From the NCBI RefSeq assembly GCF_000725545.1, contig NZ_JNZP01000012.1:186001-250000 (forward strand): 64,000 nt of DNA. Direction: 5' to 3'. Below, piece after piece: positions 22,846 to 31,853 of this stretch (the stretch's first letter is position 1; each line of letters starts with the position of its first letter). Origin of the DNA: Streptomyces exfoliatus. Its GTDB lineage: Bacteria; Actinomycetota; Actinomycetes; Streptomycetales; Streptomycetaceae. Made by a program: the position numbers and the translations under genes. Under the pieces are notes generated by a model that saw only the letters and a program-made list of their open reading frames with translations, made no database searches and had not been told where the DNA came from.

Positions 22846-25824
22846 ATGACCCGCATCCCCCTGCGGCCACCCGGACGCCCGGTGGCCGTCCTGGCCGTCG
22901 CCGCCGGCCTGCTCGGCCTGCTCGCCGCCCCGCCCGACGGTCCCTCGCCCCGTACCGCCCCGGTCGCGGCCGTCGCGGACAGCACGGCGACGGTCTTCTA
23001 CTGGACCAAGACGAAGAACTGGGCCGCCTACAACCTGCATTACGCCCCCGACGGCGGCTCCTGGACCACCGTCCCGGGGGTGGCCATGGAGGCCGCCTGT
23101 ACCGACTGGGTCAAGAAGACCGTCCCCCTCGGCGCGGCCACCGGGCTCCAGGCCACCTTCAACAACGGCGGCGGCACCTGGGACAACAACGGCGGCAAGA
23201 ACTACGCCCTGGGCACCGGCGCCATCACCGTCAAGGACGGGGTCGTCGCCCACTCCGACCCCTGCGCGGGCACCCCCCCGACCCCGGGCGCCAAGGCCAC
23301 CGTCTACTACTCGACCGAGACGCTCGGCTGGTCCACCGTCAATCTCCACTACCAGCCGGCCGGCGGCGCCTGGACCGCCGCCCCCGGTGTCGGCATGCAG
23401 GCCGCCTGCGCCGGCTGGTGGAAGCGGGAGGTCGACCTCGGGACGGCCTCCTCCCTCAAGGCGGCCTTCAACAACGGCAACGGCACCTGGGACAACAACC
23501 GGGGCTCCGACTACGCCCTCGGGACCGGCGTGAGCACCGTACGGAACAACGTGGTGACGGCGAACGCGACCGATCCGTGCGCCGCCGCGACCCCCGACAC
23601 CCAGGCGCCGACGGCCCCCGGCCGGGTCACCGCCGCCGCCGACGGCGTCTCGGTGCTGCTCACCTGGGACCCCGCCACGGACGACAGGGGCGTGACGAAG
23701 TACCAGGTCACGCGGACCGGCGGCAGCGGCGGCACGATCGTGACCGACGTCGGCTCCACGGTGTTCTCCGACACCGGACTCGCCGAACGGACCGCCTACA
23801 CCTACACGGTGAAGGCCGTCGACGCCGCGGGCAACGTCTCCGCCGCCTCGGCCGCCGCGACCGCCACCACCGGCGAGAGGCCGGCGAACCCGGCCACCGG
23901 GAAGCCGCTCGGCACCGACCCGCGCAAGGACCCCATCTACTTCGTCCTCACCGCCCGCTTCAACGACGGCGACCCGTCGAACAACCGGGGCGGCAGCCAG
24001 CACGTCAAGTCCGGCAACGCGGCCAACGACGACCCCATGTTCCGGGGCGACTTCAAGGGCCTCATCCAGAAGCTGGACTACGTCAAGGGCCTCGGCTTCT
24101 CGGCGATATGGGTCACGCCGGTGGTCCTCAACCGGTCCGACTACGACCACCACGGCTACCACGGCTGGGACTTCTACAAGGTCGACCCCCGCCTGGAGTC
24201 GGCCGGCGCCTCCTACCAGGACCTGATCGACGCGGCCCACGCCAAGGGCATGAAGATCTACCAGGACGTCGTCTACAACCACTCCTCCCGCTGGGGCGCC
24301 AAGGGCCTGTTCACGCCCACCGTGTACGGCGTGCGGGACAGCCAGTGGAGCTGGTACTACGACGAGAAGCAGCCCGGCTTCGAGTACGACGGCCTGACGA
24401 TCGATCCGAAGACGGGGAAGTCGTACTACAACGGCGACCTGTGGTCGACGGCGGAGCCGACCGGCAACACCTGCCTCAACTGGGGCAAGCCGACCGGCGG
24501 CAAGAGCGCCGAGGGCTACACCGTCTACAACTGTCAGTGGCCGAGCCCCACGTCCGGCATGTTCCCGAAGGCGCTGTTCCACCAGTGCTGGATCGGCAAC
24601 TGGGAGGGCGAGGACTCGCGTTCCTGCTGGCTTCACGAGGACCTGGCCGACTTCAACACCGAGAACCCGACCGTGCAGAACTACCTGATCGGCGCCTACA
24701 ACAAGTACATCGACATGGGCGTCGACGGCTTCCGCGTCGACACGGCCGTGCACATCCCGCGCACCACCTGGAACCGCCGCTTCCTGCCCGCCATCCAGGA
24801 GCGGGTGACACGGAGTCACGGCGCCGAGGCGGCGAAGAACTTCTTCGTCTTCGGCGAGGTCGCCGCCTTCGTCAACGACAAGTGGAACCGCGGCTCGGTG
24901 AACCACTCGGCGCAGTTCTTCACCTGGAAGGAGCGCAAGGAGTACGACGCCGACGACGCCAAGGCCGCCCTGGAGATGTACGACTACGAGCAGCAGCAGG
25001 GCACGGGCAGCCAGCCCACCTCCACCAACGCCTTCCTCAACGGGAACAGCTACCACGCGCCCGACCACAGCCGCTTCTCCGGCATGAACGTCATCGACAT
25101 GCGCATGCACATGAACTTCGGTGACGCGTACAACGCCTTCTCCAACGGCAAGGACTCGGACGACAGTTACAACGACGCCACGTACAACGTCGTCTACGTC
25201 GACAGCCACGACTACGGTCCCAACAAGTCGAGCGAGCGGTACACGGGCGGCACCGACGCCTGGGCGGAGAACATGTCCCTGATGTGGACGTTCCGCGGCA
25301 TCCCGACCCTGTACTACGGCTCCGAGATCGAGTTCCAGAAGGGACAGAAGATCGACTGCGGGCCGACCTGCCCGCTGGCCTCGACCGGCCGCGCCTACTT
25401 CGGCGACCACGTCGCCGGCTCCGTCACGGCCTCCGACTTCTCCCGGGTCTCCGCGGCCTCCGGAGCGGTCGCCACCACGCTCCAGCAGCCCCTGGTGCAG
25501 CACGTGCAGCGGCTCAACCAGATCCGCCGCGCGATCCCCGCGCTGCAGATGGGGCAGTACTCCACCGAGGGCATCTCGGGTGGCATGGCGTTCAAGCGCC
25601 GCTACACCAGCGGTGGTACGGACAGCTTCGCGCTGGTCACGGTCTCGGGCGGCGCGACCTACTCGGGCATCCCGAACGGCACGTACACCGACGCCGTCAC
25701 CGGCGACGTGCGGACCGTCACCAACGGCACCCTCTCGGTCGCCGCGCCCGGCAAGGGCAACCTGCGAGTGTACGTCCTGAACGGCCCGGGCAAGATCGGC
25801 GCCTCGGGCCCGTACCTGAAGTAG
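22846..25824 (+). CDS. Secreted GH13 alpha-amylase with two CBM25 domains
   Basis: Starch-degrading exoenzyme of 992 aa. Signal peptide 1-~42; two starch-binding CBM25 modules at ~47-140 and ~151-240, both with an FNNGxGTWDNN motif; a fibronectin-III domain ~252-345; then the GH13 catalytic barrel from ~360. Region I is DVVYNH (474-479). The nucleophile is D632 in GFRVD, the acid/base is E671 in FVFGE, and the transition-state stabiliser is D789 in VDSHD. The ATG at 22846 follows GGAG; an in-frame upstream ATG at 22789 would displace the signal peptide. The gene is monocistronic, ending at the 17-bp hairpin 25831-25871. Confidence 0.93.
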   Translation: MTRIPLRPPGRPVAVLAVAAGLLGLLAAPPDGPSPRTAPVAAVADSTATVFYWTKTKNWAAYNLHYAPDGGSWTTVPGVAMEAACTDWVKKTVPLGAATGLQATFNNGGGTWDNNGGKNYALGTGAITVKDGVVAHSDPCAGTPPTPGAKATVYYSTETLGWSTVNLHYQPAGGAWTAAPGVGMQAACAGWWKREVDLGTASSLKAAFNNGNGTWDNNRGSDYALGTGVSTVRNNVVTANATDPCAAATPDTQAPTAPGRVTAAADGVSVLLTWDPATDDRGVTKYQVTRTGGSGGTIVTDVGSTVFSDTGLAERTAYTYTVKAVDAAGNVSAASAAATATTGERPANPATGKPLGTDPRKDPIYFVLTARFNDGDPSNNRGGSQHVKSGNAANDDPMFRGDFKGLIQKLDYVKGLGFSAIWVTPVVLNRSDYDHHGYHGWDFYKVDPRLESAGASYQDLIDAAHAKGMKIYQDVVYNHSSRWGAKGLFTPTVYGVRDSQWSWYYDEKQPGFEYDGLTIDPKTGKSYYNGDLWSTAEPTGNTCLNWGKPTGGKSAEGYTVYNCQWPSPTSGMFPKALFHQCWIGNWEGEDSRSCWLHEDLADFNTENPTVQNYLIGAYNKYIDMGVDGFRVDTAVHIPRTTWNRRFLPAIQERVTRSHGAEAAKNFFVFGEVAAFVNDKWNRGSVNHSAQFFTWKERKEYDADDAKAALEMYDYEQQQGTGSQPTSTNAFLNGNSYHAPDHSRFSGMNVIDMRMHMNFGDAYNAFSNGKDSDDSYNDATYNVVYVDSHDYGPNKSSERYTGGTDAWAENMSLMWTFRGIPTLYYGSEIEFQKGQKIDCGPTCPLASTGRAYFGDHVAGSVTASDFSRVSAASGAVATTLQQPLVQHVQRLNQIRRAIPALQMGQYSTEGISGGMAFKRRYTSGGTDSFALVTVSGGATYSGIPNGTYTDAVTGDVRTVTNGTLSVAAPGKGNLRVYVLNGPGKIGASGPYLK

Positions 25825-25830
25825 CGGACG

Positions 25831-25871
25831 GCGTACGGGGCGGGGCGGGGGTCTCGCCCCGCCCCGTACGC
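25831..25871. terminator. Very strong bidirectional terminator
   Basis: Perfect 17-bp stem (25831-25847 with 25855-25871; core GTACGGGGCGGGGC) around a 7-nt loop. It separates the convergent amylase and TetR genes, 6 bp after the amylase stop. Confidence 0.92.
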
Positions 25872-25887
25872 GTCCCACCGGCGGGTC

Positions 25888-26475
25888 CTACGGGGCGTCC
25901 CGCAGGGGTGTGCGGTGCAGGGTGACGAGGAGGAGCCAGATCCGCGCGGAGACGTGGGCGGGCGTGCCCTCCACCAGGCCGTGCAGCCAGTCGGCCAGCA
26001 CTCCCGCGAAGGTGGCGGCGACGGCGGAGGCGATCAGCTCGGGCTCCGGGGCGCCGACGAGACTGCGTTCGGCGAGGCTGCGGGCCCGTAGGTCCCGGTG
26101 GAGGACGCGCCCGAGCGGACCGCCGCCCCCCGGGCTCAACAGGGTCCGGTAGAGCGGGGCGTGCGGGGCGAGGCCGTCGAAGAAGTCGACGAGCGCGGGC
26201 GGCGGGGACGCCGGGTCGGGGACGCCCCGCCAGGCGTGCAGCGCGTCCACCGCGTCACGGACCACGTCGGCGCAGGCGTCGACGGCCAGCGCCTCCAGGT
26301 CGGCGTAGTGCACGTAGAAGGTGGCCCGCCCTACACCGGCCCTCCGGACGAGGGCGGCGATGGTGACCTCCGCCAGGGGGCGCTCCGCGCACTCGTCGAG
26401 GAGGGCCTCGCGCAGCTTGGCCCGTGTCCTGGCCGCCCGGGGGTCGGCGGGCGGCGCCGCCTGCGGCGGGGTCAT
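25888..26475 (-). CDS. TetR-family regulator
   Basis: Protein of 195 aa with an N-terminal TetR HTH (AEVTIAALVRRAGVGRATFY followed by VHYADLEALA) and an all-helical ligand domain. The ATG at 26475 overlaps the stop of the DUF1304 gene (ATGA), so the two genes are one transcript and the regulator is translated by coupling. The operon promoter carries two CTGGAC-N4-GTCCAG sites (26861-26898), which this protein probably binds to repress its own operon. Confidence 0.85.
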   Translation of the reverse strand: MTPPQAAPPADPRAARTRAKLREALLDECAERPLAEVTIAALVRRAGVGRATFYVHYADLEALAVDACADVVRDAVDALHAWRGVPDPASPPPALVDFFDGLAPHAPLYRTLLSPGGGGPLGRVLHRDLRARSLAERSLVGAPEPELIASAVAATFAGVLADWLHGLVEGTPAHVSARIWLLLVTLHRTPLRDAP

Positions 26476-26834
26476 CGGCTCAGGAGCACGGCGGCGAGGG
26501 CCAGCGCGCCGGGCAGCGCCTGGGCCACGAAGATGCGGCGATTGGCGGTGGCACCGCCGTACAGGCCCGCCACGACCACGCAGCCGAGGAAGAAGAGGGT
26601 GACCCGGTACCCCGTCGGGTCGCCGGCGAACAGGCCCCAGACGAGACCGGCGGCCAGGAAGCCGTTGTAGAGGCCCTGGTTCGCGGCGAGCGGCGCGGTC
26701 GCGCGGGCCATGTCGGCGTCGAAGCCGGAGAGCGAGCGGCCCGGCCTCCGCTCCCACAGGAACATCTCGAGCACCAGGATGTACGCGTGCAGGGCGGCCA
26801 CCAGGGCCACCAGGACGTTCGCCGTCGTCTCCAT
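26472..26834 (-). CDS. DUF1304 family membrane protein
   Basis: Integral membrane protein of 120 aa with four hydrophobic segments; the start METTANVLVALVAALHAY and LEMFLW, together with NQGLYNGFLAAGLVWG, are typical of DUF1304, whose function is unknown. The ATG at 26834 (GGAGAAG upstream) fits the family N-terminus; another ATG at 26852 is possible. It is the first gene of a two-gene operon with the TetR regulator, an arrangement common for DUF1304 and suggestive of a role in exporting or sensing the regulator's ligand. Confidence 0.8.
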   Translation of the reverse strand: METTANVLVALVAALHAYILVLEMFLWERRPGRSLSGFDADMARATAPLAANQGLYNGFLAAGLVWGLFAGDPTGYRVTLFFLGCVVVAGLYGGATANRRIFVAQALPGALALAAVLLSR

Positions 26835-26860
26835 CAGGTCTTCTCCCACCATCGCACTTC

Positions 26861-26898
26861 CTGGACAGACGTCCAGCATACCTGGACGCCTGTCCAGG
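26861..26898 (-). promoter_or_regulatory. Tandem TetR operators over the DUF1304-TetR promoter
   Basis: Two perfect inverted repeats CTGGAC-N4-GTCCAG, at 26861-26876 and 26882-26897, whose centres are 21 bp (two helical turns) apart. The minus-strand -10 hexamer TATGCT (26880-26875) lies between and partly within them, so binding would block RNA polymerase. The rest of the 276-bp gap up to 27111 shows no other clear site. Confidence 0.85.
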
Positions 26899-27110
26899 AA
26901 GTACCACCGGCCCTACGAGGGCGAGCCAAAGGCGCGAAGGCCTCCATACCGACACCTTCCCGGCACCGTTCGGTCAACAGTGCGTAACGCGAACACGCTT
27001 CTCGGACAGAACACTTCCCTCCGCCGCACGAGTCTGGGATCTTGCGTCCACCCCACACATCACAAAGCCCGGCGGGCGCCACCCGCGCCACCGGGTTATC
27101 GGAGGACGCA

Positions 27111-28928
27111 TTGTTTTCCCTCATATCCAGCCGGTTGAGAACGTCGGCCATCGCCGTCGCGGCCCTCGGCACCACCGTGGCGCTCGCCGCTCCCGCCGGA
27201 TTCGCCCAGGCAGCACCGTCGGACACCGCGCCCGTCGCGGCCCGTTCGGCGGGGGCGACGACGGCCACCACGACCGCGGCGGCGCCGGCGGCCTGGGCCG
27301 CGGGCACCCGCGCGTACCTGGTGATCACGGCCCCCGGCGGCACCTCGGCCGTGAGCGGCGCCGTGGCGACCAACGGCGGCTCGGTCTTCGCCAGTTACGA
27401 CGCGATCGGCGTGATCGTGGCGCACTCGACGTCCGCGTCGTTCGCCTCGTCGATGCGTACGGTCAGCGGCGTCCAGCAGGTCGGGGCGACCCGTACCTCC
27501 GACGTTCCCGCCGACGCGTACAGCCCGGCGCTCCCGGCCAACCCGTCGCAGTCGGCGACGACGCTGACGGAGTCGAACCGCTGGGACATGACGCAGATCA
27601 AGGCCGACCAGGCCTGGGCGGTCACCACCGGTTCGGCGACGGTGAAGGTCGGCGTCCTCGACACCGGCGTGGACGACCAGCACCAGGACATCGCACCCAA
27701 CTTCAACGCCGCCGACTCGGCCTCCTGCGCCTATGGCAAGGCGGACACGCGAGCGGGCGCCTGGCGTGACGTCGGCACGCACGGCACGCACGTCGCCGGC
27801 ACGATCGCGGCGGCCAAGAACGGCAAGGGCGTCATCGGCGTCGCGCCGGGCGTGAAGATCTCCTCCGTCCGCATCGCGGAGCCGACCAGCAGCCTGTTCT
27901 TCGCGGAGAACACGATCTGCGGCTTCATGTGGGCCGGTGACCACGGCTTCAAGGTCACCAACAACAGCTACTACACGGACCCGTGGGCGTTCAACTGCCC
28001 GGACAACGTGGACCAGGCCGCCATCATCGAGGGCGTCCGCCGCGCCCAGGCATACGCCGAGGGCAAGGGTTCGCTCCAGGTGGCCGCCGCCGGCAACTCC
28101 AACTACGACCTGGCGAACAAGACGACCGACACCGAGTCCCCCAACGACTCGACCCCGGTCACCCGCACGATCACCAACGCCTGCATCGACATCCCGACGG
28201 AGCTTCCGGGCGTCGTCACCGTCGCCGCGCAGGGCAACGGCGGCGCCAAGGCCTCGTACTCGAACTTCGGCAACGGCGTCATCGACATCGCGGCCCCCGG
28301 CGGCGACGGCGCCTCCGGTGTCTACTCGACGCTCCCGGGCGGCAAGTACGGCAACATGAACGGGACGTCGATGGCCTCCCCGCACGTCGCGGGCGTCGCG
28401 GCGCTGATCGCGAGCGTGAACCCGGCGTTCACCCCGGCGCAGATCCGCGACCAGCTCGGCGTCCAGGCCACGGACAGGGCCTGCCCGTCGGACACCCGCT
28501 GCACGGGCACCACGACCAAGAACGGATTCTTCGGTGAGGGCGCGGTCGACGCCCTGAAGGCCGTCGGGGGCACCACCCCGCCGCCCGGCGCGTACTTCGA
28601 GAACCTCACCGACGTCGCGATCGCCGACAACGCCACGGTCGAGAGCCCGATCACGGTCAGCGGCGTGACGGGCAACGCCCCGGCCACGCTGAAGGTGGGC
28701 GTGGACATCAAGCACACCTACATCGGCGACCTGAAGGTCGACCTGGTGGCCCCGGACGGCACCGTGTACACGGTGCACAACCGGACCGGCAGCGGCACGG
28801 ACAACATCGCGCAGACGTTCACGGTCAACGCCTCGGCCGAGGTCGCGAACGGCGTCTGGAAGCTCCGCGTGAACGACAACGCCAACCAGGACACGGGCCG
28901 GATCGACGCCTGGAACCTGACCTTCTAG
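27111..28928 (+). CDS. Secreted subtilisin-family (S8) protease with P domain
   Basis: Exported serine protease of 605 aa. The start is TTG at 27111 with GGAGGA seven nt upstream; it gives a clean signal peptide (FSLISSRLRTSAIAVAALG ... AQA). An inhibitor-like propeptide spans ~60-135. The triad is D184 in VLDTGVD, H224 in HGTHVAG and S420 in GTSMASPHVAG; the oxyanion Asn lies in AAAGNSNY. Residues ~500-605 form a proprotein-convertase P/Homo-B beta domain (IGDLKVDLVAPDG ... GRIDAWNLTF). The role is extracellular protein turnover. The gene stands alone with the terminator 28957-28989. Confidence 0.93.
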   Translation: MFSLISSRLRTSAIAVAALGTTVALAAPAGFAQAAPSDTAPVAARSAGATTATTTAAAPAAWAAGTRAYLVITAPGGTSAVSGAVATNGGSVFASYDAIGVIVAHSTSASFASSMRTVSGVQQVGATRTSDVPADAYSPALPANPSQSATTLTESNRWDMTQIKADQAWAVTTGSATVKVGVLDTGVDDQHQDIAPNFNAADSASCAYGKADTRAGAWRDVGTHGTHVAGTIAAAKNGKGVIGVAPGVKISSVRIAEPTSSLFFAENTICGFMWAGDHGFKVTNNSYYTDPWAFNCPDNVDQAAIIEGVRRAQAYAEGKGSLQVAAAGNSNYDLANKTTDTESPNDSTPVTRTITNACIDIPTELPGVVTVAAQGNGGAKASYSNFGNGVIDIAAPGGDGASGVYSTLPGGKYGNMNGTSMASPHVAGVAALIASVNPAFTPAQIRDQLGVQATDRACPSDTRCTGTTTKNGFFGEGAVDALKAVGGTTPPPGAYFENLTDVAIADNATVESPITVSGVTGNAPATLKVGVDIKHTYIGDLKVDLVAPDGTVYTVHNRTGSGTDNIAQTFTVNASAEVANGVWKLRVNDNANQDTGRIDAWNLTF

Positions 28929-28956
28929 CACCACCTGACCCACCACCGACCCGAGG

Positions 28957-28989
28957 ACGGGGCCGGAGCCGACATGGCTCCGGCCCCGT
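28957..28989 (+). terminator. Hairpin terminator after the S8 protease
   Basis: 14-bp perfect stem ACGGGGCCGGAGCC / GGCTCCGGCCCCGT with the 5-nt loop GACAT, 28 bp after the stop. Confidence 0.9.
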
Positions 28990-29054
28990 TCGCGTACCCG
29001 CGGTAACTCCGGGGGGAAGAAAGTCGGTACCGAGGGGTAGGCCCGCACGGCCGT

Positions 29055-29105
29055 CTTGCTATACGTTCCGTCTAACAAGCTTGCTAGACAGTGCGTCTAA
29101 CAAGC
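29055..29105. promoter_or_regulatory. Two tandem TetR-like operators upstream of the diiron oxygenase
   Basis: Two long inverted repeats in phase: 29055-29079 (CTTGCTATAC, 5 bp, GTCTAACAAG) and 29079-29105 (GCTTGCTAGAC, 5 bp, GTCTAACAAGC). The second is perfect except for one symmetric pair. They repeat every 25 bp and share the AAGCTTG junction. They end 36 bp before the ATG at 29141. The form, TAGAC-N5-GTCTA within longer arms, is typical of TetR-family sites, but no tetR gene is adjacent. Confidence 0.82.
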
Positions 29106-29140
29106 CGCCGAGCCGGACACGCGCCCCGAGGAGCCGCACC

Positions 29141-30052
29141 ATGGCACACAGCACCGCTCGCCCGGACAGCCAGTCCGCCCCCGACCAGGACGTCGCCGAG
29201 CGGCTGCTCCGGTCGGCCGCCAAGCTGTCGTACGACCCCGCCGTCGAGGTCGACTGGGACACCCCCCTCGACAAGGGCTTCCACGGACAGAGCCCCGAGT
29301 GGAACTCCCTCTACGGCACGGCGTACTGGAACGAGATGACCGATGAGCAGCGCAAGGAGCTGACCCGGCAGGAGTCCGCCTCGGTCGCCAGCACCGGCAT
29401 CTGGTTCGAGATGATCCTCCAGCAGATGGTGCTCCGCGACATCTACCGCATGGACCACACCGACCCCCGGTTCCAGTGGGCCCTCACCGAGATCGCCGAC
29501 GAGTGCCGGCACTCGATCATGTTCGCCCGCGGCTCCCAGAAGCTCGGCGCCCCCGCGTACCGGCCCAAGCGGGCCGTCATGGAGCTCGGGCGCTTCATGA
29601 AGACCGTCGGCTTCGGCGAGGCCGCGTACGCCGGCATCCTCGTCGCCGAGGAGGTCCTCGACGTCATGCAGCGCGACTGGATGCGCGACGAGCGGGTCGT
29701 GCCCTTCGTGCGCACCATCAACAACATCCATGTCGTCGAGGAATCGCGGCACATGAAGTTCGCCCGGGACGAGACGCGCCGCCACCTCGCACGCGCGAGC
29801 AGGGCCCGCCGTCACTTCCAGGCCCTCGTGGTCGCCATCGCCGCGTACTACATCATCACCAGCCTGGTGAACCCGGAGGTGTACGTCCGGGCCGGGCTCG
29901 ACCCCGAGCGCGCCCGCCGCGAGGCCGCCGCCAACGAGCACTACAAGGCACAGCTGCGCGCGAGTTGCTCCGGGCTCATGGAGTTCCTGGCGGACGTCGG
30001 GATGCTGACCCGGCCCGCGCTCTTCTTCTACCAGCGCGCCCACCTCGTCTGA
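29141..30052 (+). CDS. AurF-like diiron oxygenase
   Basis: Helical diiron protein of 303 aa related to AurF (p-aminobenzoate N-oxygenase). The iron ligands expected from AurF can be placed: E90, E121 and H124 (ADECRH), E170 (VAEEVLD), and the H-x3-E-x2-H set H197, E201, H204 (HVVEESRH). The spacing of the last set equals that of AurF H223/E227/H230. It is cytoplasmic and would oxidise an amine or other small substrate using O2 and two electrons. The ATG at 29141 has GAGGAG at 29128-29133. The next gene encodes a ferredoxin-reductase fusion that can supply the electrons. Confidence 0.82.
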   Translation: MAHSTARPDSQSAPDQDVAERLLRSAAKLSYDPAVEVDWDTPLDKGFHGQSPEWNSLYGTAYWNEMTDEQRKELTRQESASVASTGIWFEMILQQMVLRDIYRMDHTDPRFQWALTEIADECRHSIMFARGSQKLGAPAYRPKRAVMELGRFMKTVGFGEAAYAGILVAEEVLDVMQRDWMRDERVVPFVRTINNIHVVEESRHMKFARDETRRHLARASRARRHFQALVVAIAAYYIITSLVNPEVYVRAGLDPERARREAAANEHYKAQLRASCSGLMEFLADVGMLTRPALFFYQRAHLV

Positions 30053-30055
30053 TCC

Positions 30056-30092
30056 CTCCGAGCCGAGCCCCTCCGAGCCGAGCCCCTCCGAG
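30056..30092 (+). repeat. 15-bp tandem repeat in the oxygenase-reductase gap
   Basis: Two and a half copies of CTCCGAGCCGAGCCC (30056-30070, 30071-30085, then CTCCGAG). They lie between the oxygenase stop and the reductase start. Confidence 0.8.
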
Positions 30093-30115
30093 AAGAGCAG
30101 AGCAGAGCCGACGCC

Positions 30116-31774
30116 ATGACCTACGCGATCACCCAGACCTGCTGCAACGACGCCACCTGCGTCGCCGTCTGTCCGGTCAACTGCATCCATCCGGCGCCCG
30201 GGGAACCGGACTTCGGGACCACGGAGATGCTGTACATCGACCCCAAGACCTGTATCGACTGCGGCGCCTGCGCCGACGCCTGCCCCGTCGACGCGATCTT
30301 CCCGGCGGACCGCCTCACCGGGCGGCTGCGCGAGTACGAGGCGATCAACGCGGAGTACTACGCCGACCGCGCCCCGGCACCGGCCCTGGCCTCGCCCAAC
30401 TTCCACACCTGGGGCGAGCCTTCGTTCCCCCGGTCGCTGCCCGCCGACTTCGCGCCGCTGCGGATCGCGGTCGTCGGCACCGGGCCCGCCGGGATGTACG
30501 CCGCCGAGGACCTGCTCCTGCACACCAACGCCGAGGTGACGCTGATCGACCGGCTGCCGGTGGCCGGCGGGCTCCTCCGGTACGGCGTGGCACCGGACCA
30601 CCCCGCGACCAAGGGCGCCGGCGAGACCTTCGCCCGCTTCCACTCCCACCCCCGGGTCCGGATGCGGCTCGGCGTGGAGATCGGCGAGGACGTCACCGTC
30701 GGGGAACTCGCCGCGCACCACGACGCGGTGATCTACGCCGTGGGCGCGCCCGCCGACCGGCGGCTCGGCATCCCCGGCGAGGAGCTGCCCGGCAGCGTCT
30801 CGGCGACCTCGGTCGTGTCCTGGTACAACGCGCATCCCGAGACCGGCGCGGACGCCGTCCGGCTCTCCGCCGAACGGGTCGTCGTCGTCGGCAACGGCAA
30901 CGTCGCCCTCGACGTCGCCCGCGTCCTCGTCATGGACCCGGCCGACCTCGCCGGCACGGACATCGCCGACCACGCCCTGACGGCCCTGCGCGACAGCCGG
31001 GTCCGCGAGGTGGTGCTGCTCGGCCGCCGGGGCCCCGAGGACGCGGCGTACACGGCCTCGGAACTGCTCGCCCTGAAGCACCTGCCCGGTGTGGACCTGG
31101 TCGTCGACGACCGGGATCCGCGCACCGGCGCGGCCGTCGACGCGGCGGCGGCCGGGGACAGGGCCGCGCTGCTGCGGGACGTGCTCCGGGAGACGGTGGA
31201 CTGGACGGCTCCTCCCCCGTCGGACCGGCGCCGGATCGTGCTCCGTTTCCACTCCGCCCCCGTCGAGGCGCTCGGCACCGACGGCGTACGGGCGGTCCGG
31301 GTGACGGAGGACGGATCGCCCGCCGGTACGGAGATCGGGGCGGGGCTCCTCGTGCGGGCGATCGGCTACCGGGGCGTTCCGCTGGCGGGGCTGCCCTTCG
31401 ACGAGGTCACCGGCACGGTGCCGCACGAGGCCGGGCGGGTGACGGGGCTGCCCGGCGGGTACGTCGTCGGCTGGATCAAGCGCGGGCCCTCCGGGGGCAT
31501 CGGCGCCAACCGGGCCTGCGCCGAGGAGACGGTCGGGACCCTGCTCGCGGACGCGGTCGCCGGTGCGCTGCCGGCTCCGACGGGCACGGCCCAGGACTTC
31601 CGTCGGCTGGCCAGGAGCCGCAGTCGGCACCTCGTCGACGCACGCGGTCTCGCGGCCATCGACCGGACCGAGCGGGCCAGGGGCAGGGACGCGGGGCGTC
31701 CCCGGGTCAAGCTGGCCACGGTGCCGGAGCTCGTCGCGGCGGCCAAGGGCGGGCGGTGGCGCCGGCAGGGATGA
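30116..31774 (+). CDS. Ferredoxin fused to ferredoxin-NADP+ reductase (FprB-like)
   Basis: Electron-transfer protein of 552 aa. Residues 1-~60 are a bacterial ferredoxin with Cys at 10, 15, 19, 23 and 46, 49, 52, 56 (CIDCGACADACP), able to hold two clusters (7Fe/8Fe type). The rest is an adrenodoxin-reductase-like flavoprotein: FAD-binding VVGTGPAGMYAAE at ~118, NADP-binding VVVGNGNVALDVAR at ~260 and the C-terminal GYVVGWIKRGPSGGIGANR. It would take electrons from NADPH to FAD and then the clusters. It follows the AurF-like gene by 63 bp, so it is probably that enzyme's dedicated redox partner under the same TetR-like operators. Confidence 0.88.
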   Translation: MTYAITQTCCNDATCVAVCPVNCIHPAPGEPDFGTTEMLYIDPKTCIDCGACADACPVDAIFPADRLTGRLREYEAINAEYYADRAPAPALASPNFHTWGEPSFPRSLPADFAPLRIAVVGTGPAGMYAAEDLLLHTNAEVTLIDRLPVAGGLLRYGVAPDHPATKGAGETFARFHSHPRVRMRLGVEIGEDVTVGELAAHHDAVIYAVGAPADRRLGIPGEELPGSVSATSVVSWYNAHPETGADAVRLSAERVVVVGNGNVALDVARVLVMDPADLAGTDIADHALTALRDSRVREVVLLGRRGPEDAAYTASELLALKHLPGVDLVVDDRDPRTGAAVDAAAAGDRAALLRDVLRETVDWTAPPPSDRRRIVLRFHSAPVEALGTDGVRAVRVTEDGSPAGTEIGAGLLVRAIGYRGVPLAGLPFDEVTGTVPHEAGRVTGLPGGYVVGWIKRGPSGGIGANRACAEETVGTLLADAVAGALPAPTGTAQDFRRLARSRSRHLVDARGLAAIDRTERARGRDAGRPRVKLATVPELVAAAKGGRWRRQG

Positions 31775-31853
31775 TCTTCAGGGGTGCTCTTCGGAGGTTC
31801 CCTTGGGAGGTTCTCTGCGGAATGTCCGGCCCGGGACGGCGGGCCGGTACGAC

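Noticed and set aside
22687..25878. A 1063-codon open frame antisense to the amylase
   Set aside because: It contains only Val/Gly/Arg-rich low-complexity translation, and the plus strand carries complete GH13 and CBM25 motifs.
26476..26955. N-terminal extension of the TetR gene through the DUF1304 gene
   Set aside because: The TetR fold starts at 26475 and the extension only translates DUF1304 sequence in another frame.
29084..31630. An 848-codon open frame antisense to the oxygenase and reductase genes
   Set aside because: It spans two real genes and the operator region without any recognisable domain.
31775..31853. A small gene between the reductase and the hypothetical protein
   Set aside because: The 79-bp gap between convergent stops has no start with a ribosome site and no convincing hairpin.
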